Source: Bartonella ancashensis
GTDB lineage: Bacteria; Pseudomonadota; Alphaproteobacteria; Rhizobiales; Rhizobiaceae
Length of the DNA: 64,000 nucleotides
Reading direction: 5' to 3'
NCBI RefSeq assembly: GCF_001281405.1
Contig: NZ_CP010401.1
Span: 1,140,001 to 1,204,000 of the forward strand
Positions within the stretch are counted from its first letter, which is position 1. Each line of letters opens with the position of its first letter. The notes under the pieces are model-generated. The model saw nothing but the letters and a program-made list of their open reading frames with translations. It made no database searches and was not told the DNA's origin. The position numbers and the translations under genes are program-made. Of the stretch, positions 30,960 to 41,276 are shown piece by piece.

Positions 30960-31569
30960 AATGACCTCCAATTGATCACAAAAAGTCAACAAAAAATTCC
31001 CGCTTACTCAAAAATCAGTTAGATAAAAATCAAACAACAAATGTAAATACAAACTAAAATATTCTCTTATCTTACAAATGAATTAAGGATCCATCACAAT
31101 ATATGTCAATAAACCAGAATTTGACACCCATTTCATGTCGAACCCACTCTGTTGCAAAAATAATTTACCATTTGTTAAAAGTGATAAAAATTACTAGTGA
31201 CACCGTCATGCTCATTCCTGCAATTCTACACGTTACTAGCAACAGCACTAAAAATATATTTACAATATACTATACCCCAAGCTCGTGGATTCCCTGTAAA
31301 ACATTTGCAAAAAAGCGATCAATCCTTAATAATATCAAAGATGAATTTTATTAACCCAGAACTATATGAACCGTACTTTAAAGTTATGACTATTCGACAA
31401 AAAACAACCCTTCAAGAAGACTTTTATTCCGTTTTAGTGAACACAAACCATCCTTAACAACTCTCACCCATCTTTAAAGATAGAACACAGAAAGGCATCT
31501 TTTCTGATTTTTTATATAAGACGCCAATATAAATTACCGTAGCTAAATTATTTCGTTAATAGAATAATT
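30960..31569 (-). other. Empty uppS position between frr and cdsA
   Basis: 610 bp with no frame for undecaprenyl diphosphate synthase, which normally lies between frr and cdsA in this gene order. No MDGNGRWA-like motif is visible in the three leftward frames. Two weak similarities exist: HELGV near 31285, and a region at 31095-31150 where SG, M, SN and LL codons occur in the order of the UppS SGE-MRLSNFLL motif but with frame disturbances. Rightward frames at 31103-31457 look like chance. An 8-bp A/T inverted repeat (31545-31570) borders the frr stop. Confidence 0.4.
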
Positions 31570-32130
31570 TCAAACTTGCATAATTTCAGCTTCTTTCACA
31601 AGAAGAATTTTATCGATATCTGTGATTGTTTCATCAGTAAGTTTTTGAACTTTTTCAGATAGAGAACGAGACTCATCTTGACTGATTTCTCCTTCTTTTT
31701 CTAACTTTTTCAAATTATCCATACCATCACGACGAACATGGCGGGTAGCAACTCGAGCCTGTTCTGCATATTGATGTGCAATCTTGACGAGTTCTTTACG
31801 GCGCTCTTCATTTAATTCAGGCAAAGGAATCCGTAAATTCATGCCATCAACGATAGGATTCAAACCAAGACTACACTCTCGAATAGAACGCTCCACAGCT
31901 CCCACCATCGTTTTATCCCACACAGAAACCAAGAGCATCCGTGGCTCAGGGACAGAAATATTAGCAACCTGTTTTATAGGAACAACAGAACCATAAGCTT
32001 CTACTGTCAATGGCTCCAACAAACTTGCCGATGCTCGTCCAGTTCGTAAACCACTCAGCTCATGCCTAAAAGCAGAAACAGCACCTTCCATACGACGTTT
32101 TAAATCATCTGTGATTAGCGTAACACTCAT
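31570..32130 (-). CDS. frr: Ribosome recycling factor
   Basis: A 186-residue RRF that, with EF-G, splits post-termination ribosomes. The protein shows the two-domain pattern: [45 protein letters not shown], and the C-terminal helix [18 protein letters not shown]. The length is the family standard (185-186). GGAGG precedes the ATG (TATAGGAGGTAACAAC). It follows pyrH by 33 bp and is part of the rpsB-tsf-pyrH-frr group. Confidence 0.97.
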   Translation of the reverse strand: MSVTLITDDLKRRMEGAVSAFRHELSGLRTGRASASLLEPLTVEAYGSVVPIKQVANISVPEPRMLLVSVWDKTMVGAVERSIRECSLGLNPIVDGMNLRIPLPELNEERRKELVKIAHQYAEQARVATRHVRRDGMDNLKKLEKEGEISQDESRSLSEKVQKLTDETITDIDKILLVKEAEIMQV

Positions 32131-32163
32131 GTTGTTACCTCCTATAATATTTTGAAATCACTT

Positions 32164-32883
32164 TTATCCTGACACTATCGTACAGCATCCCGTCCCACTT
32201 AATACTTTAGCCAAACCACCTTTTTCGTGGATAGAATACACAATAATGGGCACATTATTTTCACGTGCTAAAGTTATCGCAGTCGTATCCATAACAGACA
32301 ACCCCAACTGTAAAATTTCAACATGTGTCAATTGGTCAAAACGCTTAGCCGTCGAATCTACCTTCGGATCAGCAGAGTAAATACCATCTACCTGCGTTCC
32401 TTTCAATAAAACATCTGCACCAATCTCTGCAGCACGTAAAGTTGCAGCAGAATCAGTCGTGAAAAACGGATTACCTGTTCCCCCAGCAAAAATGACAACT
32501 TTTCCTTGATTCATATAGCTTATTGCTTTGCGCTGAGAAAAACTTTCACATATTTGCGGCATAGAAATTGCAGAAAGTACAACTGAATCAACTCCCAATT
32601 TAGTTAATGACGTTCGTAATGCTAAAGAATTAATGGCTGTTGCCAACATTCCCATGTGATCACCAGTAACACGGTCTCCTCCTCGAGAAACCACAGCAAC
32701 TCCACGAAAAATATTACCTCCCCCTATAACAATAGCAACCTCCACACCCATCGCTTGCACCTCAGCAATATCGGCAGCAACACGATCTGCAACAGAAACA
32801 TCAATCCCAAAACTCTGCTCTCCCATGAGAGCTTCACCGGACACTTTTAACAAAATTCGCTTATATCGAAAAGTTAATGTCAT
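32164..32883 (-). CDS. pyrH: UMP kinase
   Basis: A 239-residue amino-acid-kinase-fold enzyme that phosphorylates UMP to UDP. The family landmarks are KRILLKVSGEALMG, VIGGGNIFRG, GDHMGMLATAINSLAL, FAGGTGNPFFTTDSAA and the C-terminal MDTTAITLARENNVPIIVY. A TTG upstream also opens the frame, but the ATG at 32883 follows TTGGAG with 7-bp spacing. It is 141 bp after tsf, a gap that includes a GC-rich hairpin. Confidence 0.97.
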   Translation of the reverse strand: MTLTFRYKRILLKVSGEALMGEQSFGIDVSVADRVAADIAEVQAMGVEVAIVIGGGNIFRGVAVVSRGGDRVTGDHMGMLATAINSLALRTSLTKLGVDSVVLSAISMPQICESFSQRKAISYMNQGKVVIFAGGTGNPFFTTDSAATLRAAEIGADVLLKGTQVDGIYSADPKVDSTAKRFDQLTHVEILQLGLSVMDTTAITLARENNVPIIVYSIHEKGGLAKVLSGTGCCTIVSG

Positions 32884-32929
32884 AATAATCTCCAAAAGAG
32901 CACACTTCCGTTCCTCCTCGATACACCAA

Positions 32930-32955
32930 GGGCATCACCTTGTCACGTGATGCCC
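32930..32955 (-). other. Hairpin between tsf and pyrH
   Basis: GGGCATCAC (32930-32938) and GTGATGCCC (32947-32955) form a perfect 9-bp stem with an 8-nt loop. No T-run follows on either strand, so it looks like a processing or stability element, or a weak attenuator, instead of a standard terminator. Confidence 0.45.
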
Positions 32956-33024
32956 CTTCGATTAATGAAACTTTTCACTCAGAAATCCATCTTAAAATCG
33001 TTACCCAACAACTCATGGATACAA

Positions 33025-33948
33025 TTACCCTTTTACCACAGAAGCAACTTCCGCAGCAAAATTAACATCTTCCTTCTCTACACCCTCACCTAATGCAAAA
33101 CGAGCAAAGCCAGTGATTTTTGCAGGAGATCCGATTAACTTCTCGGCATCTTTTAAAGCAGCTTCAACGGTAATATCAGGATTCATAACAAAAGCCTGAG
33201 AAAGCAATACAACTTCTTCATAAAACTTACGCATACGTCCTTCTACCATTTTCTCGATAATATTTTCAGGCTTTCCAGACTGACGTGCTTGATCTGAAAA
33301 AATTGCTTTCTCGCGCTCGACAATGTTGGAGTCAATATCCTCTACCTTCAATGCCAATGGATTGGTTGCAGCAATATGCATCGCAACTTGACGACCAAAA
33401 TTAGTAGCAGCCTCTTTATCACCAGCTGTTTCAATGGCAACCAAAACACCAAGTTTACCAAGACCATCCGCCACACTATTATGTACATAAGTGGCAACAA
33501 CCCCTTCTTTGACAGACAACTTAAACGAACGACGAAACGTCATATTTTCGCCGATTGTACCAATTGCATCCTTAATCGCAGCCTCCACAGTTTTTCCAGA
33601 ACCTGGATAAACAGATTCGGATATAGCTTCAACACTACCCTCTGTATCCAGGGCAGCAACCGCTATATTGCGTACGATCGTTTGAAAAGCATCATTACGT
33701 GCAACAAAGTCTGTTTCAGAATTAACCTCAATTAAAACAGCATTCGAATCTCTTGATGCAACACCGACTAGCCCCTCTGCAGCTGTACGCCCAGCCTTCT
33801 TGTCTGCCTTGGCAATCCCCTTCTTGCGAAGCCAATCAATAGCAGCCTCCATGTCACCATTGGCTTCTGCCAAAGCTGCCTTACAATCCATCATACCAGC
33901 GCCTGACAATTCTCGAAGTTCTTTTACTTGTACGGCAGTAATGTTCAT
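33025..33948 (-). CDS. tsf: Elongation factor Ts
   Basis: A 307-residue nucleotide exchange factor for EF-Tu. The N-terminal UBA-like region ([19 protein letters not shown]), the [10 protein letters not shown] motif that contacts EF-Tu, and the C-terminal helical region are clear. Length is typical of alphaproteobacteria. It lies 109 bp after rpsB. The ATG follows an AGAGGAAG ribosome-binding site (AACAAGAGGAAGAT). Confidence 0.97.
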   Translation of the reverse strand: MNITAVQVKELRELSGAGMMDCKAALAEANGDMEAAIDWLRKKGIAKADKKAGRTAAEGLVGVASRDSNAVLIEVNSETDFVARNDAFQTIVRNIAVAALDTEGSVEAISESVYPGSGKTVEAAIKDAIGTIGENMTFRRSFKLSVKEGVVATYVHNSVADGLGKLGVLVAIETAGDKEAATNFGRQVAMHIAATNPLALKVEDIDSNIVEREKAIFSDQARQSGKPENIIEKMVEGRMRKFYEEVVLLSQAFVMNPDITVEAALKDAEKLIGSPAKITGFARFALGEGVEKEDVNFAAEVASVVKG

Positions 33949-34057
33949 ATCTTCCTCTTGTTATTTTAGCGAAAGAGAATATGTGCACAAGAAAACTCAT
34001 ACACATTACAAATCTCTACTTTAGAAAATAAATACCTGAAAAGGTATCATAAAAGCA

Positions 34058-34831
34058 CTAATCAGAAAGCAAAACCGCATCTTCCAATACAGGTTCACTA
34101 GGAGCTTCATCTTGGGCTCCCAAATCAACACCCATAGCACCTTGTGCACGCGCGATACCATCAAGAGCTGCACGAGCAAAAAGATCACAATAAAGAGAAA
34201 TTGCACGCGAAGAATCGTCGTTTCCTGGTATCGGATGATCAACACCATCAGGATTACAATTAGTATCAATGATAGCAACAACCGGAATACCCAAACGCTT
34301 TGCTTCCTGGATGGCAATACTCTCTTTGTTGGTATCAATAATGAACATAAGATCTGGAACGGACCCCATGTCCTTGATGCCGCCAAGCGCACGATTAAGC
34401 TTTTCTCTATCACGCTCAAGATTCAAACGCTCCTTCTTCGTAAATCCATGAGCTTCAGAAGCAAGAATCTTATCAAGTTTGCGCAACCTATGTATCGAAT
34501 TAGAAATCGTTTTCCAATTCGTAAGCATGCCGCCAAGCCAACGGGAATTAACGTAATACTGCGCTGAACGTTTAGCTGCATCAGCAATAATATCGGAAGC
34601 TTGCCGTTTTGTTCCAACAAATAAAACACGACCGCCACGCGCTACTGTATCAGAAACAAGTCCAAGAGCTCGATGCAAAAGAGGAACGGTCTGTGCAAGA
34701 TCAATAATGTGAATGTTATTACGCTGCCCATAAATGTAAGAAGCCATCTTCGGATTCCAGCGCTGCGTCTGGTGACCGAAGTGGACACCTGCTTCTAAAA
34801 GCTGGCGCATAGTAAAGTCTGGTAATGCCAT
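34058..34831 (-). CDS. rpsB: Small ribosomal subunit protein uS2
   Basis: A 257-residue ribosomal protein. Landmarks: [60 protein letters not shown] and [26 protein letters not shown]. The acidic C-terminal extension is normal for the group. It heads the leftward rpsB-tsf-pyrH-frr transcript; AAAGGA lies before the ATG. The leader (34832-34989) has a weak GCGGA/TCCGC pairing but no recognised S2-binding element. Confidence 0.97.
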   Translation of the reverse strand: MALPDFTMRQLLEAGVHFGHQTQRWNPKMASYIYGQRNNIHIIDLAQTVPLLHRALGLVSDTVARGGRVLFVGTKRQASDIIADAAKRSAQYYVNSRWLGGMLTNWKTISNSIHRLRKLDKILASEAHGFTKKERLNLERDREKLNRALGGIKDMGSVPDLMFIIDTNKESIAIQEAKRLGIPVVAIIDTNCNPDGVDHPIPGNDDSSRAISLYCDLFARAALDGIARAQGAMGVDLGAQDEAPSEPVLEDAVLLSD

Positions 34832-34989
34832 ATTCTATCCTTTCCGGTTTAGCCTCCGCGAAAAAAGTAAAAACATACTACCGGCGGACATTCACCCAAA
34901 CAATTAAGCAAACACCCAAATTTCGCGTGTGGAATAAGAAGACTATATTAAATACACAGTTCCTTTTCAAGTTATTTTCTACATACAGC

Positions 34990-35790
34990 TCAATGTTCGC
35001 ACTTATCAGAATCTTTTTTATAATCAATATGCTCAAAATGCACCAATTTTGCACTAATAGAAAAATCCTCATACGCAATTACATGATCACCCATAACACC
35101 ATCTTCACTTAAAAGAGATTTAACACTGTATGTAGGCAAACCATCACCATTCCCTGTATCATCAAAATAAGAAATAGTGAGAGGCCAATAACTCTTATTT
35201 GCTAATTTTTCTACTCCAGAAGATGACGATGCTACCTTTTCTCCTATGATCACACTCACCTTGACAATTTTTCCATCCTCTACCAAATTTCCCTGATAAA
35301 AATGGCGACCACTTTTTGCATGTTGAATAATGGTTTTTAACTGCATGACAGGAAAATTAGCTAGAGAAACCTCATAACTTCTCTCATCTGGTTTTTTCAT
35401 CTTAATTACGACTTTATCCTGGGTCCGCTCAACCACCCCCTCGCTACTCTCATGAGGTCCTTGTCCAATCCTACGGTTCGTCTCAAAATGAAACTTACGA
35501 CTGTCTCTTGTCTCATAATCAACACTCTTCCACTCCATTGGAAGTGCGAATTCGTCCCCAAAATAAATCTTTCCCTCTAAATGTACATACGTGGTGTAAT
35601 CTTGACATGCTGAATTCGCGAATTCACGAACCATTTTGCCAGATATTCTTGAAATACCAGCTACAGGATCGGCATCATGAAGCTGCAAATCATAAACGGC
35701 CCGATGAGGTACCAAAAAAATAGAATCCCCTGCCTTTACTGGATACAAGAGAGCAATATACATACTTAGCACAAACAACCATCTAACCAT
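34990..35790 (-). CDS. eipB: Cell envelope integrity protein EipB (DUF1849)
   Basis: A 266-residue periplasmic protein. Brucella EipB (DUF1849) is a beta-spiral protein needed for envelope integrity, with one conserved disulfide. Here a signal peptide (about residues 1-20, WLFVLSMYIALLYPVKA) is followed by PHRAVYDLQL, the family start, and two cysteines sit where expected: NSACQDYTTY in the first third and DKCEH at the C-terminus. The frame extends 25 codons upstream, but the ATG at 35790 has AGGA 9 bp before it and begins the signal peptide. It is read separately from rpsB downstream. Confidence 0.88.
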   Translation of the reverse strand: MVRWLFVLSMYIALLYPVKAGDSIFLVPHRAVYDLQLHDADPVAGISRISGKMVREFANSACQDYTTYVHLEGKIYFGDEFALPMEWKSVDYETRDSRKFHFETNRRIGQGPHESSEGVVERTQDKVVIKMKKPDERSYEVSLANFPVMQLKTIIQHAKSGRHFYQGNLVEDGKIVKVSVIIGEKVASSSSGVEKLANKSYWPLTISYFDDTGNGDGLPTYSVKSLLSEDGVMGDHVIAYEDFSISAKLVHFEHIDYKKDSDKCEH

Positions 35791-35928
35791 TTCCAATTCC
35801 TGCCTTTCGGTTTTTCTTAAGAGAAGACAACCAAAGAAAAAGTTTGACCGCGCACAACGATGCATTTCTTTGTGTCGAAAAATAGTCTATATTTGATGTA
35901 GTGTATAGAAAAATTGCTAGGGTATAAC

Positions 35929-36390
35929 ATGACAAATTCTATTGAAGGCCATTTAGAACAATTGGGCATTGTCATCCCCGTGGCGACAAGCTCCATCGCA
36001 AATTATAAAGCCGTACAGCAAAGTGGCAATCAGCTTTTTATTTCGGGACAACTTCCTCTCACCAATGGGAAGCCTTTGGTGATTGGGAAAGTTGGTGCAA
36101 CAGTGACAACCGAGCAAGCAAAGAATTCTGCCAAATTATGTGCCTTAAATATCCTTGCACAGGCAAAATTATTTCTTGAAAATCTAGATAAAATAAAACG
36201 CATAGTAAAAATTACTGTCTTTGTAGCTGTTGACCCCAATTTTACTGATCTTCCTTCTATCGCAAATGAAGCTTCCAATTTACTGATTAAGATCTTCGGC
36301 GAAGTTGGTAAGCACAGTCGTTCTACCATTGGTGTTGCTGTGCTGCCCATGGATGTACCGGTAGAGATAGAAGCTATTATAGAGATCTAA
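35929..36390 (+). CDS. RidA/YjgF/YER057c family protein
   Basis: A 153-residue member of the Rid superfamily, some of which deaminate reactive enamine/imine intermediates. It belongs to the longer ~150-residue subgroup: it begins with the extra IEGHLEQLGIVIPV segment before the core (GNQLFISGQLPLTNG). RidA proper uses an arginine near RSTIGVAVLPMDVPVEIEAI; Arg is present at RSTIGV. The true substrate of this subgroup is unknown. The ATG at 35929 follows AGGG; a TTG five codons upstream also opens the frame. The HIT-protein gene follows after 125 bp. Confidence 0.88.
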   Translation: MTNSIEGHLEQLGIVIPVATSSIANYKAVQQSGNQLFISGQLPLTNGKPLVIGKVGATVTTEQAKNSAKLCALNILAQAKLFLENLDKIKRIVKITVFVAVDPNFTDLPSIANEASNLLIKIFGEVGKHSRSTIGVAVLPMDVPVEIEAIIEI

Positions 36391-36515
36391 CTCTCTACAA
36401 AATATTTACTGTCTATAAGCAATGTAGAAGTAAATTTCTTCGTTTCGTTTTATGCACTTAAATTTTAAATGCTGATAATTTTTGAACAAAAAATATTGTT
36501 AAAATGAGGAAATAT

Positions 36516-36938
36516 ATGAAACATATTTATGATAAAGACAACATCTTTGCCAAACTAATCCGTAATGAAATCCCTTCCGTTCGAGTCTACGAAAATAATG
36601 ACGTCATTGCATTTATGGATATCAAACCCCAAGCACCAGGTCACACACTGATTATTCCCAGAAAAGGATCCAGAAATTTATTAGATGCAGATACTGAGAC
36701 ATTGTTTCCAGTCATCGAAGCTGTTCAAAAAATTGCCATTGCAGTCAAAAAAGCATTTCAAGCAGACGGCATAACCGTTATGCAACTAAACGAACCTGCT
36801 AGCCACCAAACCGTATTTCATCTTCATTTTCATGTTATTCCACGCATGGAAGGAGTAGAACTCTCCTCTCATGATCATATCACTACATCCACAGAAATAT
36901 TAGAAAAACATGCCCGAGAAATCCAAAAGTTCCTTTAA
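36516..36938 (+). CDS. HIT family (histidine triad) nucleotide-binding protein
   Basis: A 140-residue HINT-like protein of the histidine triad superfamily, which hydrolyses nucleoside phosphoramidates and related adducts. The fold elements IFAKLIRNEIPS, FMDIKPQAPGHTLIIPR and the triad HLHFHVIPR (HxHxH) are present. I start it at ATG 36516 because GAGGA lies 6 bp upstream, inside the possible longer frame from 36504. It converges on clpA with an 8-bp gap. The physiological substrate is not known. Confidence 0.92.
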   Translation: MKHIYDKDNIFAKLIRNEIPSVRVYENNDVIAFMDIKPQAPGHTLIIPRKGSRNLLDADTETLFPVIEAVQKIAIAVKKAFQADGITVMQLNEPASHQTVFHLHFHVIPRMEGVELSSHDHITTSTEILEKHAREIQKFL

Positions 36939-36946
36939 GATATTTT

Positions 36947-39313
36947 TTAGATTGTAGAACTGCTTTTTTGCACGCGCCTCTTTATAAGGCCCGGCGTGCG
37001 CGTTCCTGTGATCTTTCCACCTCTTGATTTTGCAGATATGTCAAAAGGAAAAATTTCTAATTTTAACTTTTCTTTTTGTCCATCGGGCTTATGTGTCAAT
37101 ATGCGAACTATTCCTCCTTTACTCAACTCTCCAAATAAAATTTTGTCGGCTAATGGCTTTTTAATATGCTCTTGTATAACACGACTTAGCGGACGTGCTC
37201 CCATCTGAGAATCATATCCTTTACTGGCAAGCCACTCTATGGCAGGAGTGCTTAATTCAAAAGTTATTCCCTTATCTACTAGTTGGGCCTCAAGATGAAA
37301 AATAAATTTCTGCACTATTTGCGCAGTGATTGACTGAGATAAAGTTGCAAATGGAATGATAGCATCTAAACGATTACGAAATTCTGGCGTAAATAATCGG
37401 TTTATTGCATCTACATCATCACCATCACGACGTGTTCTACCGAACCCAATTGCCGACTTTGCCATTTCTGAAGCGCCAGCATTAGTTGTCATAATCAAAA
37501 TGATATTTCGAAAATCGATCTTCTTTCCATTATGGTCTGTCAAACGACCATAGTCCATCACCTGCAATATGATGTTAAACAAATCTGGATGAGCTTTTTC
37601 AATTTCATCTAGCAAAACGACCGCATGAGGTTTCTGATCAACCGCATCGGTGAGAAGACCTCCCTGATCAAAACCAACATAGCCTGGAGGAGCCCCAATT
37701 AAACGTGCAATTGTATGCCGCTCCATGTACTCTGACATATCAAAACGCAATAACTCAACGCCCAATAAGGAAGCAAGCTGTTTTGCGACCTCGGTCTTTC
37801 CAACACCTGTTGGCCCTGAAAATAAATAACTTCCTATCGGTTTTTCTGGCTCACGCAACCCTGCTCGAGCCAATTTAATTGATGACACCAGAGCTACAAT
37901 TGCCTGATCTTGCCCGTAAATGACACGCTTAAGCTCTTTTTCAAGATTACTAAGCAATTTCTGTTCATTTCTAGAAACTGTTTTGGCTGGAACCCTTGCC
38001 ATTGCAGCGATAACCGATTCAATTTCTTTAATCCCTACCTTCTTTGTTCTACTGTTTTTTGGCAAAAGCATCTGCGCGGCGCCACTTTCATCAACAATAT
38101 CAATTGCTTTATCTGGTAGTCGACGATCAGCCATGTAACGAGAAGACAATTCTACAGATGCTTTCATCGCTTCATCAGTATATTTTATTTGATAAAAATC
38201 TTCAAAGTAGGGTTTTAACCCCTGTAAGATTCTAATCGCGTCAGCAATAGATGGTTCACTTACATCAATTTTCTGAAAACGACGCTCCAAAGCACGATCT
38301 TGTTCAAAAATCCTGCGATATTCTTTATAAGTTGTCGAACCAATACAACGAATGCTTCTAGAAGATAAACAGGGCTTTAAAAGATTTGCTGCATCCATAT
38401 TCCCTCCAGAAGTTGCCCCAGCTCCAACTAATGTATGAATTTCATCAATAAATAAAATGGAACCCGGATATTGCTCAAGCTCTTTAATAATTTGCTTTAG
38501 TCTCTCTTCAAAATCACCGCGATAACGCGTGCCAGCAACAATCCCTCCCATATCAAGCAAGAAAATTGTTGAACCAGACAAAACTTCAGGAACTTTTCTA
38601 TCAACAATAAGTTTAGCTAATCCTTCGACAATAGCTGTTTTTCCAACACCAGGATCACCAACCAAAAGTGGATTATTTTTTGATCGCCGACATAAAATCT
38701 GAATTATCCTTGAAATTTCTGTATCACGACCAACCAACAAATCAACGTTGCCCTCGCGAGCCTTATCATTCAGATTAATGCAATAAGCAGAAAGCGCACT
38801 TTTTACCTTTTCATCATTTTCTAAATTTTGTTGATCCAAATGTTCTTCAAACCCCTCAAGCAATGAAGAAAATTCATCATCACGTACAATACCATGTGAA
38901 ATAAAACGTACCGCATCATAACGAGTCATCCCCATTTCCTTAAGGAAATGTACTGCATAACTTTCACCTTCAGAAAAAATTGCAACAAGAACATTTGCTC
39001 CAGAAACTTCACCTTTCCCAGCTGATTGAGCATGGATCACCGCTCGCTGAATAACACGTTGAAAAAATGCTGTTGGTTGTGTATCCTCGTCACCTTTAAT
39101 TTGTACATCTAATTCTGACTGAATATAATGAGTGAGACGCTCTCGTAACTTCTCTAAATTTACTTGACAAGCGCAAATAACCGAGCTGGCATCCACATCA
39201 TCTAATAGGGCAAGCAAAAGATGTTCTAAAGTTGCATATTCATGCTGCGCTTGGGAAGCAATCGTTAATGAACGACGCAAAACCTCTTCAAGACTGGGTG
39301 TAAAAGATGGCAT
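36947..39313 (-). CDS. clpA: ATP-dependent Clp protease ATP-binding subunit ClpA
   Basis: A 788-residue AAA+ unfoldase that feeds substrates to ClpP. The N-terminal Clp_N repeats (about 1-150) bind ClpS. The first AAA module carries VGDPGVGKTAIVEGLA (about residue 217) and ILFIDEIH; the second carries GPTGVGKTEVAKQLA (about 500) and VLLDEIEKAHPD, then the C-terminal region GARPLSRVIQEHIKKPLAD. The IGFG loop that docks on ClpP is seen as SAIGFGRTR, as is usual in ClpA. It follows clpS by 12 bp. clpP is not in the window. Confidence 0.96.
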   Translation of the reverse strand: MPSFTPSLEEVLRRSLTIASQAQHEYATLEHLLLALLDDVDASSVICACQVNLEKLRERLTHYIQSELDVQIKGDEDTQPTAFFQRVIQRAVIHAQSAGKGEVSGANVLVAIFSEGESYAVHFLKEMGMTRYDAVRFISHGIVRDDEFSSLLEGFEEHLDQQNLENDEKVKSALSAYCINLNDKAREGNVDLLVGRDTEISRIIQILCRRSKNNPLLVGDPGVGKTAIVEGLAKLIVDRKVPEVLSGSTIFLLDMGGIVAGTRYRGDFEERLKQIIKELEQYPGSILFIDEIHTLVGAGATSGGNMDAANLLKPCLSSRSIRCIGSTTYKEYRRIFEQDRALERRFQKIDVSEPSIADAIRILQGLKPYFEDFYQIKYTDEAMKASVELSSRYMADRRLPDKAIDIVDESGAAQMLLPKNSRTKKVGIKEIESVIAAMARVPAKTVSRNEQKLLSNLEKELKRVIYGQDQAIVALVSSIKLARAGLREPEKPIGSYLFSGPTGVGKTEVAKQLASLLGVELLRFDMSEYMERHTIARLIGAPPGYVGFDQGGLLTDAVDQKPHAVVLLDEIEKAHPDLFNIILQVMDYGRLTDHNGKKIDFRNIILIMTTNAGASEMAKSAIGFGRTRRDGDDVDAINRLFTPEFRNRLDAIIPFATLSQSITAQIVQKFIFHLEAQLVDKGITFELSTPAIEWLASKGYDSQMGARPLSRVIQEHIKKPLADKILFGELSKGGIVRILTHKPDGQKEKLKLEIFPFDISAKSRGGKITGTRTPGLIKRRVQKSSSTI

Positions 39314-39325
39314 AGTCCCTCACTT

Positions 39326-39679
39326 TTATTCCATGATACATTGTAATGGATGCTCGTTTTTACGTGCACACTCTATCACTTGCATAATTTTCATTTCAGC
39401 CATTTCATGGGTATAAAGACCGCACTCACCAACACCGTTATAGTGAACGTTTAGCATGATGCAGGTTGCCTCCTCAAAAATTTTTTTAAAAATTTTTTCC
39501 AAAATGAAAACAACAAAACCCATAGGAGTATAATCATCGTTTAATAAAAAAACACGATATAGCCTTGGTTTTTGAAGCTTTGGCTTCATTTGAGCCCTAA
39601 TAGCAGAATCATACTTACTCTCACCCTTACTGTTTTTTTTTCCTTCTTCATCACACATACTGTAAGATCCTGAATTCAT
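39326..39679 (-). CDS. clpS: ATP-dependent Clp protease adaptor ClpS
   Basis: A 117-residue N-degron adaptor that delivers proteins with destabilising N-terminal residues to ClpAP. The core [21 protein letters not shown] includes the acidic and hydrophobic pocket residues, followed by [21 protein letters not shown], the family's second block. A 30-residue charged N-terminal extension is usual. An internal Met could shorten it. It is directly upstream of clpA in the same direction, the classical clpS-clpA pair. Confidence 0.95.
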   Translation of the reverse strand: MNSGSYSMCDEEGKKNSKGESKYDSAIRAQMKPKLQKPRLYRVFLLNDDYTPMGFVVFILEKIFKKIFEEATCIMLNVHYNGVGECGLYTHEMAEMKIMQVIECARKNEHPLQCIME

Positions 39680-39918
39680 AATACCGTAACTTTTCGTGAA
39701 ATATGGCTCCTAAGATTCATTTAAATCCCTTTATCCCCATTACAATAATTGATTGTGAAAAGAGGGAAAAACTTTATTCTATGATTACGTTAAACGAAAT
39801 GTAGCACTTTTCAATACATTTTATAAATAAATTGGTAATACCATTTATCTACAACACATCAGGTAACAAGACGCAAAAAAATAGCTTCACTAACCTTTTA
39901 GGATAAACGGAGTAAAAA

Positions 39919-41244
39919 GTGTACATGAACTACAAAAAAATTATGGTTTTTCTCATTATTTTGGCTTTTTCTTGCTCTTGGACACAGGCTGCTCCCAAAG
40001 GGACACATCCGGATAAATATGCCGCTATTGTTATAGATGCAAATACAGGAAAAACATTATTTCGAGCTAATGAAACAGCAAAGCGTTATCCGGCTTCTTT
40101 AACAAAAATGATGACATTGTACCTGCTCTTCGAAGCAATGAAAGAACGTCGCATAACACCTAACACACCTATTCCTATATCAACTTACGCAGCAGAGCGG
40201 CCTCCAACAAAAATTGGGCTCAAAGCAGGTCAAACAATTTCTGCAGAAGCCGCAGCGAAAGCTCTCATTACAAAATCTGCAAATGATGTTGCAGCAGCCA
40301 TCGGCGAATATCTCGGAGGAAGTGAAAAAAAGTTCGCAAAATTGATGACAACCAAAGCTCACAAATTAGGCATGATGAATACGAAGTTTGCAAATGCTTC
40401 AGGCCTTCCAGATGTAAACAACTACTCTACAGCAAAAGACATGGCCACTTTATCATTGGCTTTACGTAAAAATTTTCCTCAACAATACAAACTCTTTAAA
40501 ATGAAAAGTTTCGTTTTTCGTGGCCAGACAATTAATAGTCACAACAGACTAGTTCAAACAATGAAGGGTGTGGATGGAATAAAAACAGGCTACACACAAA
40601 TGTCAGGTTCCAACTTAGCAACCTCAATGCAGATTGACGGACACTCCATTGTAGCTGTTGTCATGGGAGGAAAATCCTCTACCGAACGTGACATCCACAT
40701 GGCTAACTTATTAAATAAGTATCTTCCAAAATCAAGCCGCTTTCAAACAAACGGGCACCTAATTGCTTCTCTGCCTACTGCTGCAGAAGCTCCAATACCT
40801 GCTTCCAAAACAAGCCCAACTAACCTTGAAGACAATATTTCTGTCCTTTTGACCGCGCTTACATCACAACCTAATGATGCTAACACTGCGATAGCTGCTG
40901 TCAATCAAGCGATCATACCCATCCCAAATCCTCACAAGGTCAAGCTTAGTCAAGCAGATCAAGCAGATAGTGTCATGAGAGATTCTTCATTGACCAATGG
41001 TGGGTGGGCTATCCAAATTGGCTCTCTTCCCAATGAAGAAAATGCAAATTCTCTTCTTGCAAAAGCAAAAAATTCTGTCCCTTCTCTCTTAAAAAACACA
41101 TCCTCAAGCACGCAATTATTTGAAAAAAATGGACGCCGCTATTATCGCGCTCGTTTCGTTGGCTTTCAATCTAGAAAAGCCGCACTTGATGCTTGTTCTA
41201 CTTTAAAGAAAGAAAATTTTAACTGCTACACTGTAGTTTACTAA
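39919..41244 (+). CDS. dacC: D-alanyl-D-alanine carboxypeptidase with C-terminal SPOR domain
   Basis: A 441-residue low-molecular-mass penicillin-binding protein that trims the terminal D-Ala of peptidoglycan stem peptides in the periplasm. Signal peptide: about residues 1-24. The three active-site motifs are S60-L-T-K63 (PASLTKM), SAN (ITKSANDVAAAIGE) and KTG (GIKTGYTQMSGSNLA). The C-terminal about 80 residues (GGWAIQIGSLPNEENANSLLAKAK onward) form a SPOR domain that binds denuded glycan at septa. GTG at 39919 has GGAG with 6-bp spacing; ATG at 39925 is the alternative. The final symbol is by family; dacA or dacF are alternatives. Confidence 0.93.
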   Translation: MYMNYKKIMVFLIILAFSCSWTQAAPKGTHPDKYAAIVIDANTGKTLFRANETAKRYPASLTKMMTLYLLFEAMKERRITPNTPIPISTYAAERPPTKIGLKAGQTISAEAAAKALITKSANDVAAAIGEYLGGSEKKFAKLMTTKAHKLGMMNTKFANASGLPDVNNYSTAKDMATLSLALRKNFPQQYKLFKMKSFVFRGQTINSHNRLVQTMKGVDGIKTGYTQMSGSNLATSMQIDGHSIVAVVMGGKSSTERDIHMANLLNKYLPKSSRFQTNGHLIASLPTAAEAPIPASKTSPTNLEDNISVLLTALTSQPNDANTAIAAVNQAIIPIPNPHKVKLSQADQADSVMRDSSLTNGGWAIQIGSLPNEENANSLLAKAKNSVPSLLKNTSSSTQLFEKNGRRYYRARFVGFQSRKAALDACSTLKKENFNCYTVVY

Positions 41245-41276
41245 GAAATTCAGGACTCTGCGTCAAGGACGGTACC

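Noticed and set aside
31103..31457. Two overlapping rightward frames (83 and 86 codons) in the uppS gap
   Set aside because: Composition like random AT-rich sequence, no ribosome-binding site, opposite to the direction of the operon.
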